Part shown: piece after piece, positions 47,123 through 56,863 of the stretch
How the letters are laid out: every line of letters begins with the position of its first letter
How positions within the stretch are numbered: the first letter of the stretch is position 1
Origin: Acinetobacter junii CIP 64.5
GTDB lineage: Bacteria; Pseudomonadota; Gammaproteobacteria; Pseudomonadales; Moraxellaceae
Length of the DNA: 64,000 nucleotides
Assembly: GCF_000368765.1 (NCBI RefSeq)
Contig: NZ_KB849655.1
Location: forward strand, 602,569 to 666,568
Reading direction: 5' to 3'
Made by a program: the position numbers and the translations under genes
The notes under the pieces: generated by a model
Databases searched by the model: none
What the model saw: the letters and a program-made list of their open reading frames with translations, nothing else
What the model was told of the DNA's origin: nothing

Positions 47123-47839
47123 GTGACTTATCTGTTTATTTCAGATTTACACTTGTCACCTGATCACCCTCGACTCGTTCGAGGGTTTTTGGCTTTATTA
47201 AAAGAATATAAAAATAAAAACACTCAACTCTATATTTTAGGTGATTGGTTTAATGCTTGGATTGGTGATGATTATAGTGCCCCATGGCTAGATGAAATTA
47301 TTACAGCCTTACAAGAATTTACAGCTGCGAATAATCATGTTTATTTCCAAGTTGGAAATCGAGATTTTGTTTTGGGTAAGAAGTTTTTAGCATTATTTAA
47401 TGCTACGCTTTTACCTGATGTTTATATTCTAGAAATTAATCATAGGAAGTTTCGCCTCGAACATGGCGATGCTTTATGTACCGATGATGTTGCTTATCAA
47501 CGTTTTCGCAAAGTGATACGTAATCCAATCTTATTGGGCATTCTAAAGCGCACACCTTTAAATTTTAGACAAAAACTTGCCAATGGTTTTCGTAAAAAAA
47601 GTAGTGAAACTAAACAACTAAAAAGTTATGACATTATGGATGTGAATCTACATGCCGTTGAAAATGCAATTCATCAAGTAGATTTCTTAATCCACGGTCA
47701 TACCCATCGCCCTGAAATTCACGAAGTTATCAATAAAAAGCGTATTGTCCTTGGTGATTGGCGTGAAGATACGGCTTGGATACTTGAGATTAATGAGCAA
47801 GAAAACTTTAAGCTAGATTTCAAAAAATGGTCATATTAA
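47123..47839 (+). CDS. lpxH: UDP-2,3-diacylglucosamine diphosphatase LpxH
   Basis: A 238-residue calcineurin-type phosphoesterase releasing UMP to form lipid X in lipid A synthesis, at the inner membrane surface. Metal motifs in order: FISDLHLSPDHP, LGDWFNAWIGDD, VGNRDFVLG, EHGDALCTDD and IHGHTHRPEIH. The start is GTG (47123) behind CAGGATTC. It is encoded just after ppiB. It is the LpxH, not LpxI, type. Confidence 0.95.
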   Translation: MTYLFISDLHLSPDHPRLVRGFLALLKEYKNKNTQLYILGDWFNAWIGDDYSAPWLDEIITALQEFTAANNHVYFQVGNRDFVLGKKFLALFNATLLPDVYILEINHRKFRLEHGDALCTDDVAYQRFRKVIRNPILLGILKRTPLNFRQKLANGFRKKSSETKQLKSYDIMDVNLHAVENAIHQVDFLIHGHTHRPEIHEVINKKRIVLGDWREDTAWILEINEQENFKLDFKKWSY

Positions 47840-47981
47840 TCGAGTAAATACGTAGAATATTTTTGACTAACTTATTCACCGTTCGTAAAACTTAAATCTA
47901 TATAAAAAATCACATTTAGCTACTTTCGATGTAATTAATATCAAGTAAAATCATTAAAATTTCTAATTGAGTGAAAGACGG

Positions 47982-48635
47982 ATGGATGTTCTAGTTACTG
48001 CCAAAACACGCTATGCAACAAAGGCATATAATGCAGAGAAAAAAATTCCACAACAACAATTTGAAAAACTACTCGAAGTTCTGCGTTTTAGCCCTTCTTC
48101 AGTAAATATTCAGCCTTGGCACTTTTTAATTGCTGAAACCGATGAGGCGAAACAAAGAATTGCGAAGGCCCTAACTGGTAATTATATTTATAATTCAGCA
48201 AAAGTTTTAAATTCTTCGCATACTCTTGTATTTTGTACTCGTACTGATATCAGCGCTGAATACTTAGAACAATTACTACAACAAGATGAACTAAATGGTC
48301 GCTTCAAAGATGAAACCGCAAAACAAGGGCAACGAGATACTCGTAAAGGCTATGTTGAGTTTTATCGTAATGAACTCAAAAATCTCTCTGCTTGGATGGA
48401 AAATCAAACTTATCTTGCACTAGGGCAACTACTATTCGCTGCAGGATTAGAAGGAATTGATGCAACCCCAATGGAAGGCTTTGATCGAGATACTATCAAT
48501 CAAGAATTTGGATTAGCTGAAAAAGGTTTAAAGGCATCCGTTGTTGTTTCTCTAGGTTATCGTAGTGAAAATGACTTTAATGCAAAATTGCCTAAATCTC
48601 GACTGCCAGATCAAGTCGTATTCACTCGCTTATAA
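47982..48635 (+). CDS. nfsB: Oxygen-insensitive NAD(P)H nitroreductase / dihydropteridine reductase type
   Basis: From the ATG at 47982 the protein has 217 residues, the length of E. coli NfsB. An in-frame TTG at 47967 is rejected. FMN-binding features: KTRYATKAYNAEKKI, RFSPSSVNIQPWHFLIAE, and the late GLEGIDATPMEGFD with KASVVVSLGYRSE. It reduces nitroaromatics and quinones by two-electron steps. Single gene. Confidence 0.88.
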   Translation: MDVLVTAKTRYATKAYNAEKKIPQQQFEKLLEVLRFSPSSVNIQPWHFLIAETDEAKQRIAKALTGNYIYNSAKVLNSSHTLVFCTRTDISAEYLEQLLQQDELNGRFKDETAKQGQRDTRKGYVEFYRNELKNLSAWMENQTYLALGQLLFAAGLEGIDATPMEGFDRDTINQEFGLAEKGLKASVVVSLGYRSENDFNAKLPKSRLPDQVVFTRL

Positions 48636-48662
48636 TTTTTATTTAAGGGAGTCAAAGCTCCC

Positions 48663-49523
48663 TTAATTCATCATTGATTTAGCTAAACACAGCACCGCAA
48701 GTATTCCAGCAAATAAACCAATCCATGTGTAAGTAGTTAGTTTTTCTTTAAAAAACACTACGCCACTAACTACACCTAACATGACGACAAGAATATTCAT
48801 TCCAGCAAATACGATTGCAGGTGACTCTTTAAAAATCATATGTGCTTTTACATACAAGGCAATATTCGCGAAATTTACCCCACCAAGAAGTAGACCCATA
48901 AATATATTTTTTGGTTGCCAATTTGGTTGCGCAAATGCGAGATAGCCTATTGATAAAATAAATGCAGCTATAAATGTTAAATTTAATGTCACTGCAAACT
49001 GCAGCCCTAAAGTACTGCTATATTTAAGCAATACATCAATTGCAGCATATCCAGCCCAAACACTTAACAGGAAAAGCGCTGATCTTACACTGGTGCCTTT
49101 AAGCGATTTCTCAGTCGCCTGTCCAAAAATAATAGCGAACACTGCGATTATTCCAACACCGACACCAATTAATTTTAACTGGCTAAATTGTTCTGAAAAT
49201 ATAAAGTAGGCCGCAAGTAAAGAAAGTACAACTGATAATCTTTGGGCTATTTCAGTTTTAAGAATTCCAGCAAATTGCAATGATTTAGCTAAGCATAAGA
49301 AAATGCTAGGGAGTAAAATAGCTAAAAGAAAAATAAGCCACCAAGGAGTATTCTGAATTGAGATATGCGTGATGTCAGTTTTAAACCAATAAAAACACAA
49401 GATGCTTGCACTCAAATAGTTCCATGCGATCATTTGAAAGACATCAAACCCTTTTGTCTTTAAAAACTTTAATAAAATCGATACCAGTACACTGCAACAC
49501 GCAGCGGCAATAATCATTTCCAT
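48663..49523 (-). CDS. EamA/DMT-superfamily transporter
   Basis: A 286-residue protein with about ten hydrophobic helices in two EamA-like halves (about 1-135 and 145-286), e.g. LIGVGVGIIAVFAIIFGQ and YTWIGLFAGILAVLCLAK closing each half. Such drug/metabolite transporters move small molecules out of or into the cell. Substrate unknown. It is transcribed in the same direction as hfq but separated from it by a terminator. Confidence 0.85.
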   Translation of the reverse strand: MEMIIAAACCSVLVSILLKFLKTKGFDVFQMIAWNYLSASILCFYWFKTDITHISIQNTPWWLIFLLAILLPSIFLCLAKSLQFAGILKTEIAQRLSVVLSLLAAYFIFSEQFSQLKLIGVGVGIIAVFAIIFGQATEKSLKGTSVRSALFLLSVWAGYAAIDVLLKYSSTLGLQFAVTLNLTFIAAFILSIGYLAFAQPNWQPKNIFMGLLLGGVNFANIALYVKAHMIFKESPAIVFAGMNILVVMLGVVSGVVFFKEKLTTYTWIGLFAGILAVLCLAKSMMN

Positions 49524-49552
49524 AATATTTATTCTGACTTTTTAAACACAAA

Positions 49553-49584
49553 AAAATGCCAGTCTGAAATTAGACTGGCATTTT
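49553..49584 (-). terminator. Terminator after hfq
   Basis: AAAATGCCAGTCT and AGACTGGCATTTT are perfect 13-nt arms around a 6-nt loop. It closes the tsaE-mutL-miaA-hfq block before the EamA gene. Confidence 0.9.
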
Positions 49585-49602
49585 CTTAACGATCATTATC
49601 AA

Positions 49603-50118
49603 TTAACGATTATTTTCGTCTTCTTGACCATCTTCGAATTTAGTTTCGCTATCGAAGCCACCTTGATGACCACCGAAGCCACCTTGGCTACCAAAGCCGC
49701 CTTGACCACCGAAGCCGCCTTGACCACCGAAGCCACCTTGACCGCCGAAGCCGCCACCTTGACCACCGAAGCCACCTTGACCACCGAAGCCGCCACCTTG
49801 ACCACCGAAGCCGCCACCTTGACCACCGAAGCCACCAGCAGCACCTTGACCACCGAAGCCACCTGTAGCACCTTGAGCTGGGAAGCCACCAGTACCTTGA
49901 GCACCAGCTGGACGAGGGTTACGCGCAGGAACAACTGTAGAAATAGCGTGTTTGTAAACCATTTGGCTTACAGTGTTCTTTAACAAAACAACATATTGGT
50001 CAAAAGACTCAATATGCCCCTGCAATTTAATACCGTTCACAAGGAAAATAGAAACTGGAATACGTTCTTTACGGAGAGAATTTAAGAACGGATCTTGTAA
50101 AGTTTGACCTTTAGACAT
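49603..50118 (-). CDS. hfq: RNA chaperone Hfq with long glycine-rich C-terminal tail
   Basis: From the ATG at 50118 (Shine-Dalgarno TTGGAG) the protein has 171 residues. The Sm core is standard ([20 protein letters not shown], Sm1 [17 protein letters not shown], Sm2 [10 protein letters not shown]) and ends near residue 70. The remaining 100 residues are repeats of GGFGGQG and end acidic ([11 protein letters not shown]). E. coli Hfq has about 102 residues; long glycine-rich tails are known from Acinetobacter and Moraxella. Hfq pairs sRNAs with mRNAs. The longer alternative start adds MELK and lacks its own RBS. Confidence 0.97.
   Translation of the reverse strand: MSKGQTLQDPFLNSLRKERIPVSIFLVNGIKLQGHIESFDQYVVLLKNTVSQMVYKHAISTVVPARNPRPAGAQGTGGFPAQGATGGFGGQGAAGGFGGQGGGFGGQGGGFGGQGGFGGQGGGFGGQGGFGGQGGFGGQGGFGSQGGFGGHQGGFDSETKFEDGQEDENNR
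49661..49900 (-). repeat. Tandem Gly-Gly-Phe-Gly-Gln coding repeats in hfq
   Basis: Degenerate 15-24-nt units such as CCACCGAAGCCGCCTTGA (plus strand) are repeated about ten times. They encode GGFGGQG units of the Hfq tail and are prone to slippage in steps that keep the frame. Confidence 0.85.
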
Positions 50119-50210
50119 TTTTAACTCCAAAAAAAATTTTAAATCAGCGCAAAAAAACTATCTTTATTTTTCAACTAAAAATTATAAAAAGACAGCCAGC
50201 GAATTTTGCT

Positions 50211-51155
50211 TTATCCAAAGAAGTTTCGCAAGTCTTCTTTCGCCTGCTTTATCGTCACGTAAGTTTTAAAATCGTGTATTTCTTGCAAAGAACGTAACCA
50301 AGTGTATTGACGTTTGGCAAGTTGCCGTGTCGCAAATAGCGCTTTGTTCTCCATTTCTACTTTATTTTTGAGACTTAAGTCACTTTTTAATAAAAAATCT
50401 AAAGCTTGACGATAACCAACAGACCGCATGGATGGTAAATTGTCATTTAAATCGTATTTAACAATTAGCTCCTCCACTTCATTCAAAAAACCAATATCCC
50501 ACATTTTGCACAATCTTTGCTCAATGCGTTTATGTAATTCTAACCGATCAGGCATCAAAGCGTAGTTATGAAAAGTGTAACGGTATGGTTGATTTTTAGG
50601 TTGTTCTGCTTGTAGTTTTGTTATCGGCTCGCCAGTTAATCTATACACCTCGAGCGCACGAATAATGCGTTGTTTATCCGAGACTTTAAATTTCTGCCCC
50701 GCAATGGGATCAACTGCAACTAATTCATCATAAACTGCTTGCCAGCCTTCTTGTTCCGCTTTTGCTACGATTTCTTCCCGCGTTTTCGCATCTGCATTAG
50801 GTAAGTTATCTGCAAGCCCTTCCAGCAATGCTTTGAAATAAAGCATCGTGCCACCCACTAAAATCGGGGTCTTGCCTCTCTTGTGCATATCATCAATCAG
50901 TGGACATACATCCTCGACGAATTGCGCTGCAGAATAAACTTCTAATGGTGTAATAATATCAATCAAATGATGAGGATATTGTTCCTGCTCTTCTTTAGTT
51001 GGTTTTGCAGTACCAATATCCATGTCTTTATAAACTAAAGCTGAATCGACTGAAATAAGTTCAAAATTTCCACGCTCATAAAGTTCACATGCCAATGCTG
51101 TTTTACCACTTGCGGTAGGCCCCATTAAATTGATGACGGGCAATTGATTTGACAT
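50211..51155 (-). CDS. miaA: tRNA dimethylallyltransferase MiaA
   Basis: A 314-residue enzyme adding a dimethylallyl group to A37 of tRNAs that read UNN codons. The P-loop is [38 protein letters not shown] and the later [14 protein letters not shown] and [14 protein letters not shown] are family signatures. It lies 6 nt after mutL, whose last codons contain its Shine-Dalgarno, so translation is probably coupled. hfq follows, as in many gammaproteobacteria. Confidence 0.97.
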   Translation of the reverse strand: MSNQLPVINLMGPTASGKTALACELYERGNFELISVDSALVYKDMDIGTAKPTKEEQEQYPHHLIDIITPLEVYSAAQFVEDVCPLIDDMHKRGKTPILVGGTMLYFKALLEGLADNLPNADAKTREEIVAKAEQEGWQAVYDELVAVDPIAGQKFKVSDKQRIIRALEVYRLTGEPITKLQAEQPKNQPYRYTFHNYALMPDRLELHKRIEQRLCKMWDIGFLNEVEELIVKYDLNDNLPSMRSVGYRQALDFLLKSDLSLKNKVEMENKALFATRQLAKRQYTWLRSLQEIHDFKTYVTIKQAKEDLRNFFG

Positions 51156-51161
51156 GTAGAA

Positions 51162-53135
51162 CTACTCTCCTCGAGCAAATAATTTATCTAGTTGGTGAAG
51201 TGGGAATGCACGCCACGTTGGACGACCATGGTTGCATTGACTGGCAAACTCAGTTTGTTCCATTTGACGTAATAAAGCATTCATCTCTGATAAACTCAAT
51301 TGACGATGTGCACGAACAGCACCATGACATGCCATTCCTGCTAAAAGTTCATCACGTTTTTGCAATAAGCCTCTTGCTTCATCATTTGGATCAAGATCAT
51401 TTAACAGCTCTGGAATCAGACGATCAAAGTCAGCTTTTTGTAAAATGGCAGGTACGCCACGCACAATCACTTGCTCATCACCATATTGATTAATTTCTAA
51501 ACCCAAACGCTGTAATTGAGATTGTAATTCTTCAATTCGCACGGCTTGCATACGGGTTATAGAAACAACTTTTGGAATTAAGAGTTGCTGTGATGTCCAA
51601 AATTCAGGTTTATCCCATGCTGATTTCATTTGTTGCAGCAAAATACGTTCATGCGCGGCATGCATATCAACAATAATTAAACCCTCAGTATTCTGAGCTA
51701 ATATATAGATTCCATGAAGCTGTGCAATTGCGATACCGAGTGGAAATTCGTCTACTCGAGTTTTAAATCCCTCTAGGTCACCATTTTTCACAGATGAAGT
51801 ATCTTCATGCTCAAATGATGTTTTCTCATCTCGTAAAGGAGCAAGATAAGTTTTTAGTGCGTTATTGAGTTGAAATGAACCATTGTAACTTGGTTCTTGC
51901 GGTACTGAATTATATTGCACAGCTTGTGGACGACTTTGATTAAACTCTGTAAGTAAATCAGTTGAAATCTGATTTTGATCATTTATTGAGAATTCAGTTT
52001 CAACATGATTACGATGTAAATTAAATTGTTCTTGGTACTTAGGTTGCGATTGGTAATTAAAATTTGTTGTGGATTCCTCCACTTTCATCGCTTGGGATAA
52101 ATCAGCACTTGCAGTTTGAAATTGTGACAAAGTTTCTTTTGCATAGTGTCGCACAAACTCGTGAACTTCACGCTGATTCAAAAACCGTATTTCATGCTTC
52201 GTTGGATGTACATTTACATCAATATTTTCTGGATCAACTTCTAAAAAAAGTAAGTACGAAGAATGCTGATGACCATGCAAAATCCCGTCATAAGCCATTC
52301 TTAAAGCATGTGAAATTGTTTTATCTTTTACAATACGACCATTTACATACACATATTGCAAGTCTGCTTGAGCACGTGCATCAGATGGATGACCCAACCA
52401 ACCTGACAAACGCATATTGATACTTTCAGCATCTATCCAATACGCATTTTGAATGAATTGTTGACCTAATAGTTGTTGAACACGTTGATAGCGTAACTCT
52501 CCACTATCTGCGACGGGTAAATTCAGGCGAATATTGTCGTTGTGTTCTAAAACAAAACGAATATCAAAATGAGTCAGAGCCAAACGGCGAACTATTTCTT
52601 CAATATGACCAAATTCAGTACTTGGTTTCTTTAAAAACTTACGGCGCGCAGGTACATTAAAAAATAAATCTTGCACACGAATATGTGTTCCTTTCTGTGC
52701 AGCGACAGCTTGAACTTGTTGATGATCAAACGCAGTACCATTCACTTCAACCTGATAGCCAATTCCTTGATCATCTTGACTACTGGTTAATGTTAAACGT
52801 GACACCGCAGCAATCGATGCAAGCGCTTCCCCACGAAAACCTAAACTGACAATTGCATGAAGATCTTCAGAAGTTTTAATTTTACTCGTAGCATGGCGCA
52901 TTACAGCCAAAGGTAAATCATCTGAATGAATACCATGACCATTATCTATGATTTCTATCAGTGTTGAGCCACCTTGAGCTACGCGAATAATCAACTCAGT
53001 CGCACCAGCATCAATTGAGTTTTCTAATAATTCTTTTACTACAGATGAAGGACGCTCAATTACCTCACCTGCCGCAATTTGGTTCGCTAGTGCGGCATCA
53101 AGAGTATGAATACGACGTATTGAATCATGCACCAT
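51162..53135 (-). CDS. mutL: DNA mismatch repair protein MutL
   Basis: A 657-residue GHKL ATPase coordinating mismatch repair. ATPase motifs: [29 protein letters not shown] and [14 protein letters not shown] (N-terminal domain about 1-330). A disordered linker (about 330-450) precedes the C-terminal dimerisation domain. There the metal-motif region reads [14 protein letters not shown], with ACHGAVRA and QCNHGRPT. It overlaps tsaE by 11 nt. The degenerate endonuclease motif is treated as a separate finding. Confidence 0.97.
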   Translation of the reverse strand: MVHDSIRRIHTLDAALANQIAAGEVIERPSSVVKELLENSIDAGATELIIRVAQGGSTLIEIIDNGHGIHSDDLPLAVMRHATSKIKTSEDLHAIVSLGFRGEALASIAAVSRLTLTSSQDDQGIGYQVEVNGTAFDHQQVQAVAAQKGTHIRVQDLFFNVPARRKFLKKPSTEFGHIEEIVRRLALTHFDIRFVLEHNDNIRLNLPVADSGELRYQRVQQLLGQQFIQNAYWIDAESINMRLSGWLGHPSDARAQADLQYVYVNGRIVKDKTISHALRMAYDGILHGHQHSSYLLFLEVDPENIDVNVHPTKHEIRFLNQREVHEFVRHYAKETLSQFQTASADLSQAMKVEESTTNFNYQSQPKYQEQFNLHRNHVETEFSINDQNQISTDLLTEFNQSRPQAVQYNSVPQEPSYNGSFQLNNALKTYLAPLRDEKTSFEHEDTSSVKNGDLEGFKTRVDEFPLGIAIAQLHGIYILAQNTEGLIIVDMHAAHERILLQQMKSAWDKPEFWTSQQLLIPKVVSITRMQAVRIEELQSQLQRLGLEINQYGDEQVIVRGVPAILQKADFDRLIPELLNDLDPNDEARGLLQKRDELLAGMACHGAVRAHRQLSLSEMNALLRQMEQTEFASQCNHGRPTWRAFPLHQLDKLFARGE

Positions 53136-53601
53136 GCAATTGTTCCTGCAAAGTATCGGCTAGCTGCTGTGAATTTACATCTAATGTCACAAAACGAGTT
53201 AACTCATCATCTGATTTTTGTATATCAATAACAACATCAGCCTGTGGAATTTCATCACCACCTTTTGATGGCCATTCAAATAAAAATAACCCATTTGGTG
53301 TTTCAAGATAATCTCTAATACCCATTAACTCTAATTCATATGGATCATCTAATCGGTATAAATCAAAATGGAAAACTTCTTGACCATTGATGGTGTAAGG
53401 CTCAACCAATGTATATGTCGGGCTTTTTACTGAGCCTTGATGCCCCAAACTCTGAAGAAAGTAGCGTGTGAAAGTCGTTTTACCAGCACCTAGATCACCA
53501 ATCAAATAAATAATGCCTGAACGAATCTGCTGAGATAAGACTTGTGCAAAACGTTGAGTGTCTTGTTCATGATTTAGGGTAAATTTCACTGAATACGACA
53601 T
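53125..53601 (-). CDS. tsaE: tRNA threonylcarbamoyladenosine biosynthesis ATPase TsaE
   Basis: A 158-residue P-loop protein needed for t6A37 formation with TsaB/TsaD. Walker A is [17 protein letters not shown], followed by [13 protein letters not shown] and [19 protein letters not shown]. First gene of the tsaE-mutL-miaA-hfq block; its stop overlaps the mutL start by 11 nt. In many bacteria an amiC/amiB gene lies between tsaE and mutL; here it is absent. Confidence 0.96.
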   Translation of the reverse strand: MSYSVKFTLNHEQDTQRFAQVLSQQIRSGIIYLIGDLGAGKTTFTRYFLQSLGHQGSVKSPTYTLVEPYTINGQEVFHFDLYRLDDPYELELMGIRDYLETPNGLFLFEWPSKGGDEIPQADVVIDIQKSDDELTRFVTLDVNSQQLADTLQEQLHGA

Positions 53602-53722
53602 GGCAAATAAAACAAAATTGGGATGGCAGCTATGATAACATTGCCCTGCTTTAAAGCCTAATCCGTAAAGAAAAGCTGCTACATTTTAATGCAATTATGA
53701 TCTCAAAAATTAAAGGATCAAT

Positions 53723-54010
53723 ATGTCTTCTGAAGCTTTATTAATTGACTGTGCATGCCACGGTCAAAACTATGCTGCTGTCATATGTGGGCATTTAGTT
53801 CAAAATCATGGACATCCATTAGGATTTATTGAAAACGTTTCAGATCGAACCAATCCTCAAGGTTGGTGTTTAGCATGTGAATATGTTTTTACACAAGAAC
53901 AAGAAATGACTGATGTATTTCGTAATTTCAACCAAATGGCAGTAGTGTGTATTGAATGCTATGACAGCATTAAAAATAAACACAATATCTACCCACATCC
54001 TTCAGTTTAA
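53723..54010 (+). CDS. Small Cys/His-rich protein, unknown function (95 aa)
   Basis: A 95-residue protein with cysteines and histidines at CACHGQ, ICGHLV, GWCLACEY and VCIECYD, a spacing suggesting a bound zinc ion. No DNA-binding or catalytic motif is recognised. ATG (53723) has a modest Shine-Dalgarno (AAAGGATC). It lies 20 nt upstream of a pseudouridine synthase and is likely co-transcribed with it. Confidence 0.7.
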   Translation: MSSEALLIDCACHGQNYAAVICGHLVQNHGHPLGFIENVSDRTNPQGWCLACEYVFTQEQEMTDVFRNFNQMAVVCIECYDSIKNKHNIYPHPSV

Positions 54011-54030
54011 ATTACCTACTTTAATATCTT

Positions 54031-54945
54031 ATGATGAAAGCAGCAAAATCACTATTTACTCCTCCGTTAATAAATGGTGTTAGTGCCAGTAAAGTCTTTC
54101 TACCCAATGATGTCTCTGAATTGACTATTTTTGAATACTTATGTGTTCAATTCCCTCATATACAAGCAATAGAGTGGCAACAACGCTTTGAGGATGGATT
54201 AATTTATGCCTCAGACGGTATGAAATTAAGTATCCAGGATAGATATACGCCCAATACTTTTATTTTCTATTATCGTTTTCTGGCACATGAAATACATGTG
54301 CCATTTGAGCATCAAATTCTATTTGAAGATGAACATTTGCTTGTCGTGGATAAACCACATTTCCTGACGATGTCTCCAACAGGTCAATACGTTCAAGAAA
54401 CATTATTGGTAAGACTAAAAAAACAAACGGGATATGCTGAACTAACACCAATACATCGACTTGATCGTGAAACTGCAGGCGTAGTGCTTTTCTGTAAGAA
54501 AGCAGAATCACGCGGAATCTATCAGCAACTTTTTGCCGAACGAAAAGTACAAAAAACTTATCATGCTATCGCTGCATATCGACCAGAAATCAAATTTCCA
54601 ATGTCTTTGGAATTACACATGGAAAAAGGTCATCCTTTCTATACCATGCGAGTGAACTATGACAAAACAGCAAATACTGAAACATTTATAGAATTACTTG
54701 AACACAATTTCCAACATGCTAAATATCAACTTTCACCCAAAACTGGAAAACAACACCAACTTCGGGTGCATCTCAATCATCTAAATATTCCTATTCTAAA
54801 TGATCCTTTTTATCCAACCGTACTACATAAAGCAGACGATGACTTTAATCATCCACTTCAACTGTTAGCAAAAGAAATTAGTTTTATTGATCCGATCAGT
54901 AATTTACAAAGAATTTTTAGATCCAACCATGAATTGACATTGTAA
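54031..54945 (+). CDS. RluA-family pseudouridine synthase
   Basis: A 304-residue RNA pseudouridine synthase. The catalytic aspartate is in IHRLDRETAGVVLF, and LLVVDKPHFLTMSPTG and TGKQHQLRVHLNHLNIPIL are family motifs. The N-terminal stretch (residues 1-90) does not look like an S4 domain. Target is probably rRNA or tRNA, but which uridine is not decidable here. Confidence 0.9.
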   Translation: MMKAAKSLFTPPLINGVSASKVFLPNDVSELTIFEYLCVQFPHIQAIEWQQRFEDGLIYASDGMKLSIQDRYTPNTFIFYYRFLAHEIHVPFEHQILFEDEHLLVVDKPHFLTMSPTGQYVQETLLVRLKKQTGYAELTPIHRLDRETAGVVLFCKKAESRGIYQQLFAERKVQKTYHAIAAYRPEIKFPMSLELHMEKGHPFYTMRVNYDKTANTETFIELLEHNFQHAKYQLSPKTGKQHQLRVHLNHLNIPILNDPFYPTVLHKADDDFNHPLQLLAKEISFIDPISNLQRIFRSNHELTL

Positions 54946-55055
54946 GTATGACGTAATGACAAAAAAAGCATTATTTCAACTCAAAACGATTGAAATTAGC
55001 TTTTGATCGTTTAAAATACCTAGCGATAATTAAAAAATATTTGGTCATATTTTTC

Positions 55056-55364
55056 ATGAGAAAAACAGAAGTTTATCAGGTTCGTCTTGATTCACAGGAA
55101 AAGAAACAAGCTTTTGCTGTTTTTAAGCAGTTAGGTATCTCCCCTGCTCAAGCAGTTCGACTTTTCTTCAAACAAGTAGTTTTGACAAAATCTATCCCGT
55201 TTGCGATTGAAAACCAAAACATCAACATGGAACAGTTACTGAAATTAAGAAAATCAAAAAATGCTACAACCGCTGATCATTCAACATCTACAGACTTAGA
55301 AGATGACCATGAAGATTTGTTTGAAGAACTAAATGCTTTGCTTGGTGAAAGTGACAAAAGTTAA
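55056..55364 (+). CDS. RelB/DinJ-family antitoxin-like protein
   Basis: ATG at 55056 (MRKTEVYQVRLDSQEKKQAF) gives 102 residues and matches the ribbon-helix-helix start of RelB/DinJ proteins; the first in-frame start, 22 codons earlier, adds residues outside the family. LGISPAQAVRLFFKQVVLTK is the helix pair. The C-terminus is acidic (DLEDDHEDLFEELN), fit to wrap a toxin. No RelE/YafQ toxin follows; the next gene is a GNAT acetyltransferase. Could act alone as a transcription regulator. Confidence 0.75.
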   Translation: MRKTEVYQVRLDSQEKKQAFAVFKQLGISPAQAVRLFFKQVVLTKSIPFAIENQNINMEQLLKLRKSKNATTADHSTSTDLEDDHEDLFEELNALLGESDKS

Positions 55365-55459
55365 CAATGTTGCATTTTTAAACAAGTTTTTAATTTTTAA
55401 GCTGAATCTTTTTAGATATTCTGACAATCCAAATAAAATTATAACTCAAGGATTTAGGA

Positions 55460-55903
55460 ATGATTGTCAAGAGAGCAACACGCGAAGACCTAGAACAACT
55501 TGCTGTTTTATTTGATGAATATCGTCAATTTTATGGTGCCTCTGCAAACATTAAGCAATCCTACCAATTTTTGAAGCACCGATTTGACAATAAAGAAAGT
55601 GTTATCTTTATTCACGTAAAAGATAATGTCTTTACAGGATTTGTCTTACTTTATCTTGCGTTCTCATCAGTTGCTTGTGAAACCTACTATATTTTGGATG
55701 ATGTCTATGTAACCCCATCCTACCGTAAACAAGGTTCGGCAAAACAACTCATCGACACCGCTATTTTATTTGCAAGACACGAAAATGCTTTACGCATTAG
55801 TTTAGAAACTCAAAAAAATAATATTGAATCTCATCGACTTTATGAGCAAATGGGTTTTATGCGTGATGATGAGTTCAACACCTTTCATTGCTTCCTCAAA
55901 TAA
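55460..55903 (+). CDS. GNAT family N-acetyltransferase
   Basis: A 147-residue GNAT-fold protein. The acetyl-CoA loop is VTPSYRKQGSAKQLIDTAIL (R/Q-x-x-G-x-A/G form), followed by SLETQKNNIESHRLYEQMGF. No substrate is recognisable. It ends one base before the RsuA-like gene on the opposite strand. Lies 95 nt behind a RelB/DinJ-like gene, hence a possible link. Confidence 0.85.
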   Translation: MIVKRATREDLEQLAVLFDEYRQFYGASANIKQSYQFLKHRFDNKESVIFIHVKDNVFTGFVLLYLAFSSVACETYYILDDVYVTPSYRKQGSAKQLIDTAILFARHENALRISLETQKNNIESHRLYEQMGFMRDDEFNTFHCFLK

Positions 55904-56617
55904 TTACTTTTCCAGTGCAATATTATGACTAAGCTGTTTTTGTGTAGAAGATAAATACAGCCACTCACCCTCTGGAATTTTTGGCAATTCAAATAAACCA
56001 ACTTGATGACGATGTAAATCTTCCACCTTATTGCCAACTGCAGCTAACATTCGCTTAACTTGATGATAGACGCCTTGGTGAATCGTCATAGAAAGCTGAT
56101 GTTCAGAAAATAAATGAACATCCGTAGCAGCGTAAATTCCTTTTTCATTTCTCAGCTCAACACCTTGTTCTAAAGCCTGTTTTTGCTCTAGTGTAATAGG
56201 GTCTGATGTTGTGACATGATAAACTTTTGGAACATGTCTACGCGGATTGGTCAAAGCTTGCAAATATTGACCATCATCAGTTAATAATAATAATCCTGTT
56301 GTATCCTGATCTAACCGCCCAACACATTGAATACCACGATGTAGAAGAATTTCGGGAAATAAACTGAATACGCTTTTATGATGCGTTGCTTGGTGAGAAC
56401 ACTCATAACCTTTAGGTTTATTTAACACGATATAAACATTCTCGCGAAATAAATACTCTTCGCCAAAAACTTCAAAACTTAAATGTTCTGTTGGGAAATT
56501 TTGCTTCGGATTATCACAAATTTGGTTTTCAATCGTCACTGAACCATTTTTGATAATTTGTTGACAGTATTTTCGAGAACCAAACCCTTGCGATTGCAAA
56601 ATTTTTTCCAACAACAT
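55904..56617 (-). CDS. rsuA: 16S rRNA pseudouridine(516) synthase-like (RsuA family)
   Basis: A 237-residue protein with an N-terminal S4 RNA-binding domain (LLEKILQSQGFGSRKYCQQI) and the RsuA/RluB-type catalytic domain: VGRLDQDTTGLLLLTDDGQY with the active-site Asp, NKPKGYECS and YHQVKRMLAAVGNKVEDLHR. RsuA modifies U516 of 16S rRNA; RluB/E/F members are alternatives. Stop codons of this gene and of the GNAT gene are adjacent. Confidence 0.85.
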   Translation of the reverse strand: MLLEKILQSQGFGSRKYCQQIIKNGSVTIENQICDNPKQNFPTEHLSFEVFGEEYLFRENVYIVLNKPKGYECSHQATHHKSVFSLFPEILLHRGIQCVGRLDQDTTGLLLLTDDGQYLQALTNPRRHVPKVYHVTTSDPITLEQKQALEQGVELRNEKGIYAATDVHLFSEHQLSMTIHQGVYHQVKRMLAAVGNKVEDLHRHQVGLFELPKIPEGEWLYLSSTQKQLSHNIALEK

Positions 56618-56863
56618 CTTTTAAATCCGATCAAAAACTCCGTTTATTGTACTCTATTCCTTACCCATACTGCTGTATGTTGAACTGTATGTATATCCGA
56701 TATAGGCAATCTTCACAATTTCTCCATTTGTAATACAAGCAATACAAAACCCTTCTAAAAGAATCAAACTCTGAGGCTTGCACTCCATATTTTGGCTCAA
56801 AATTCTTGTTACATTTGTTTCAAGCAAAAATATTGTCCCAAAAAATGGACAAGGAGTCTCAGT

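Noticed and set aside
49661..49900. Regular short repeats looking like a CRISPR array
   Set aside because: Units are adjacent without unique spacers, keep a protein frame and encode the Hfq tail; no cas genes are present.
49624..49983. Plus-strand ORF of 119 codons full of Thr/Ala repeats across hfq
   Set aside because: It is the antisense shadow of the repeated Gly-rich hfq tail, without Shine-Dalgarno sequence; hfq on the minus strand explains the region fully.
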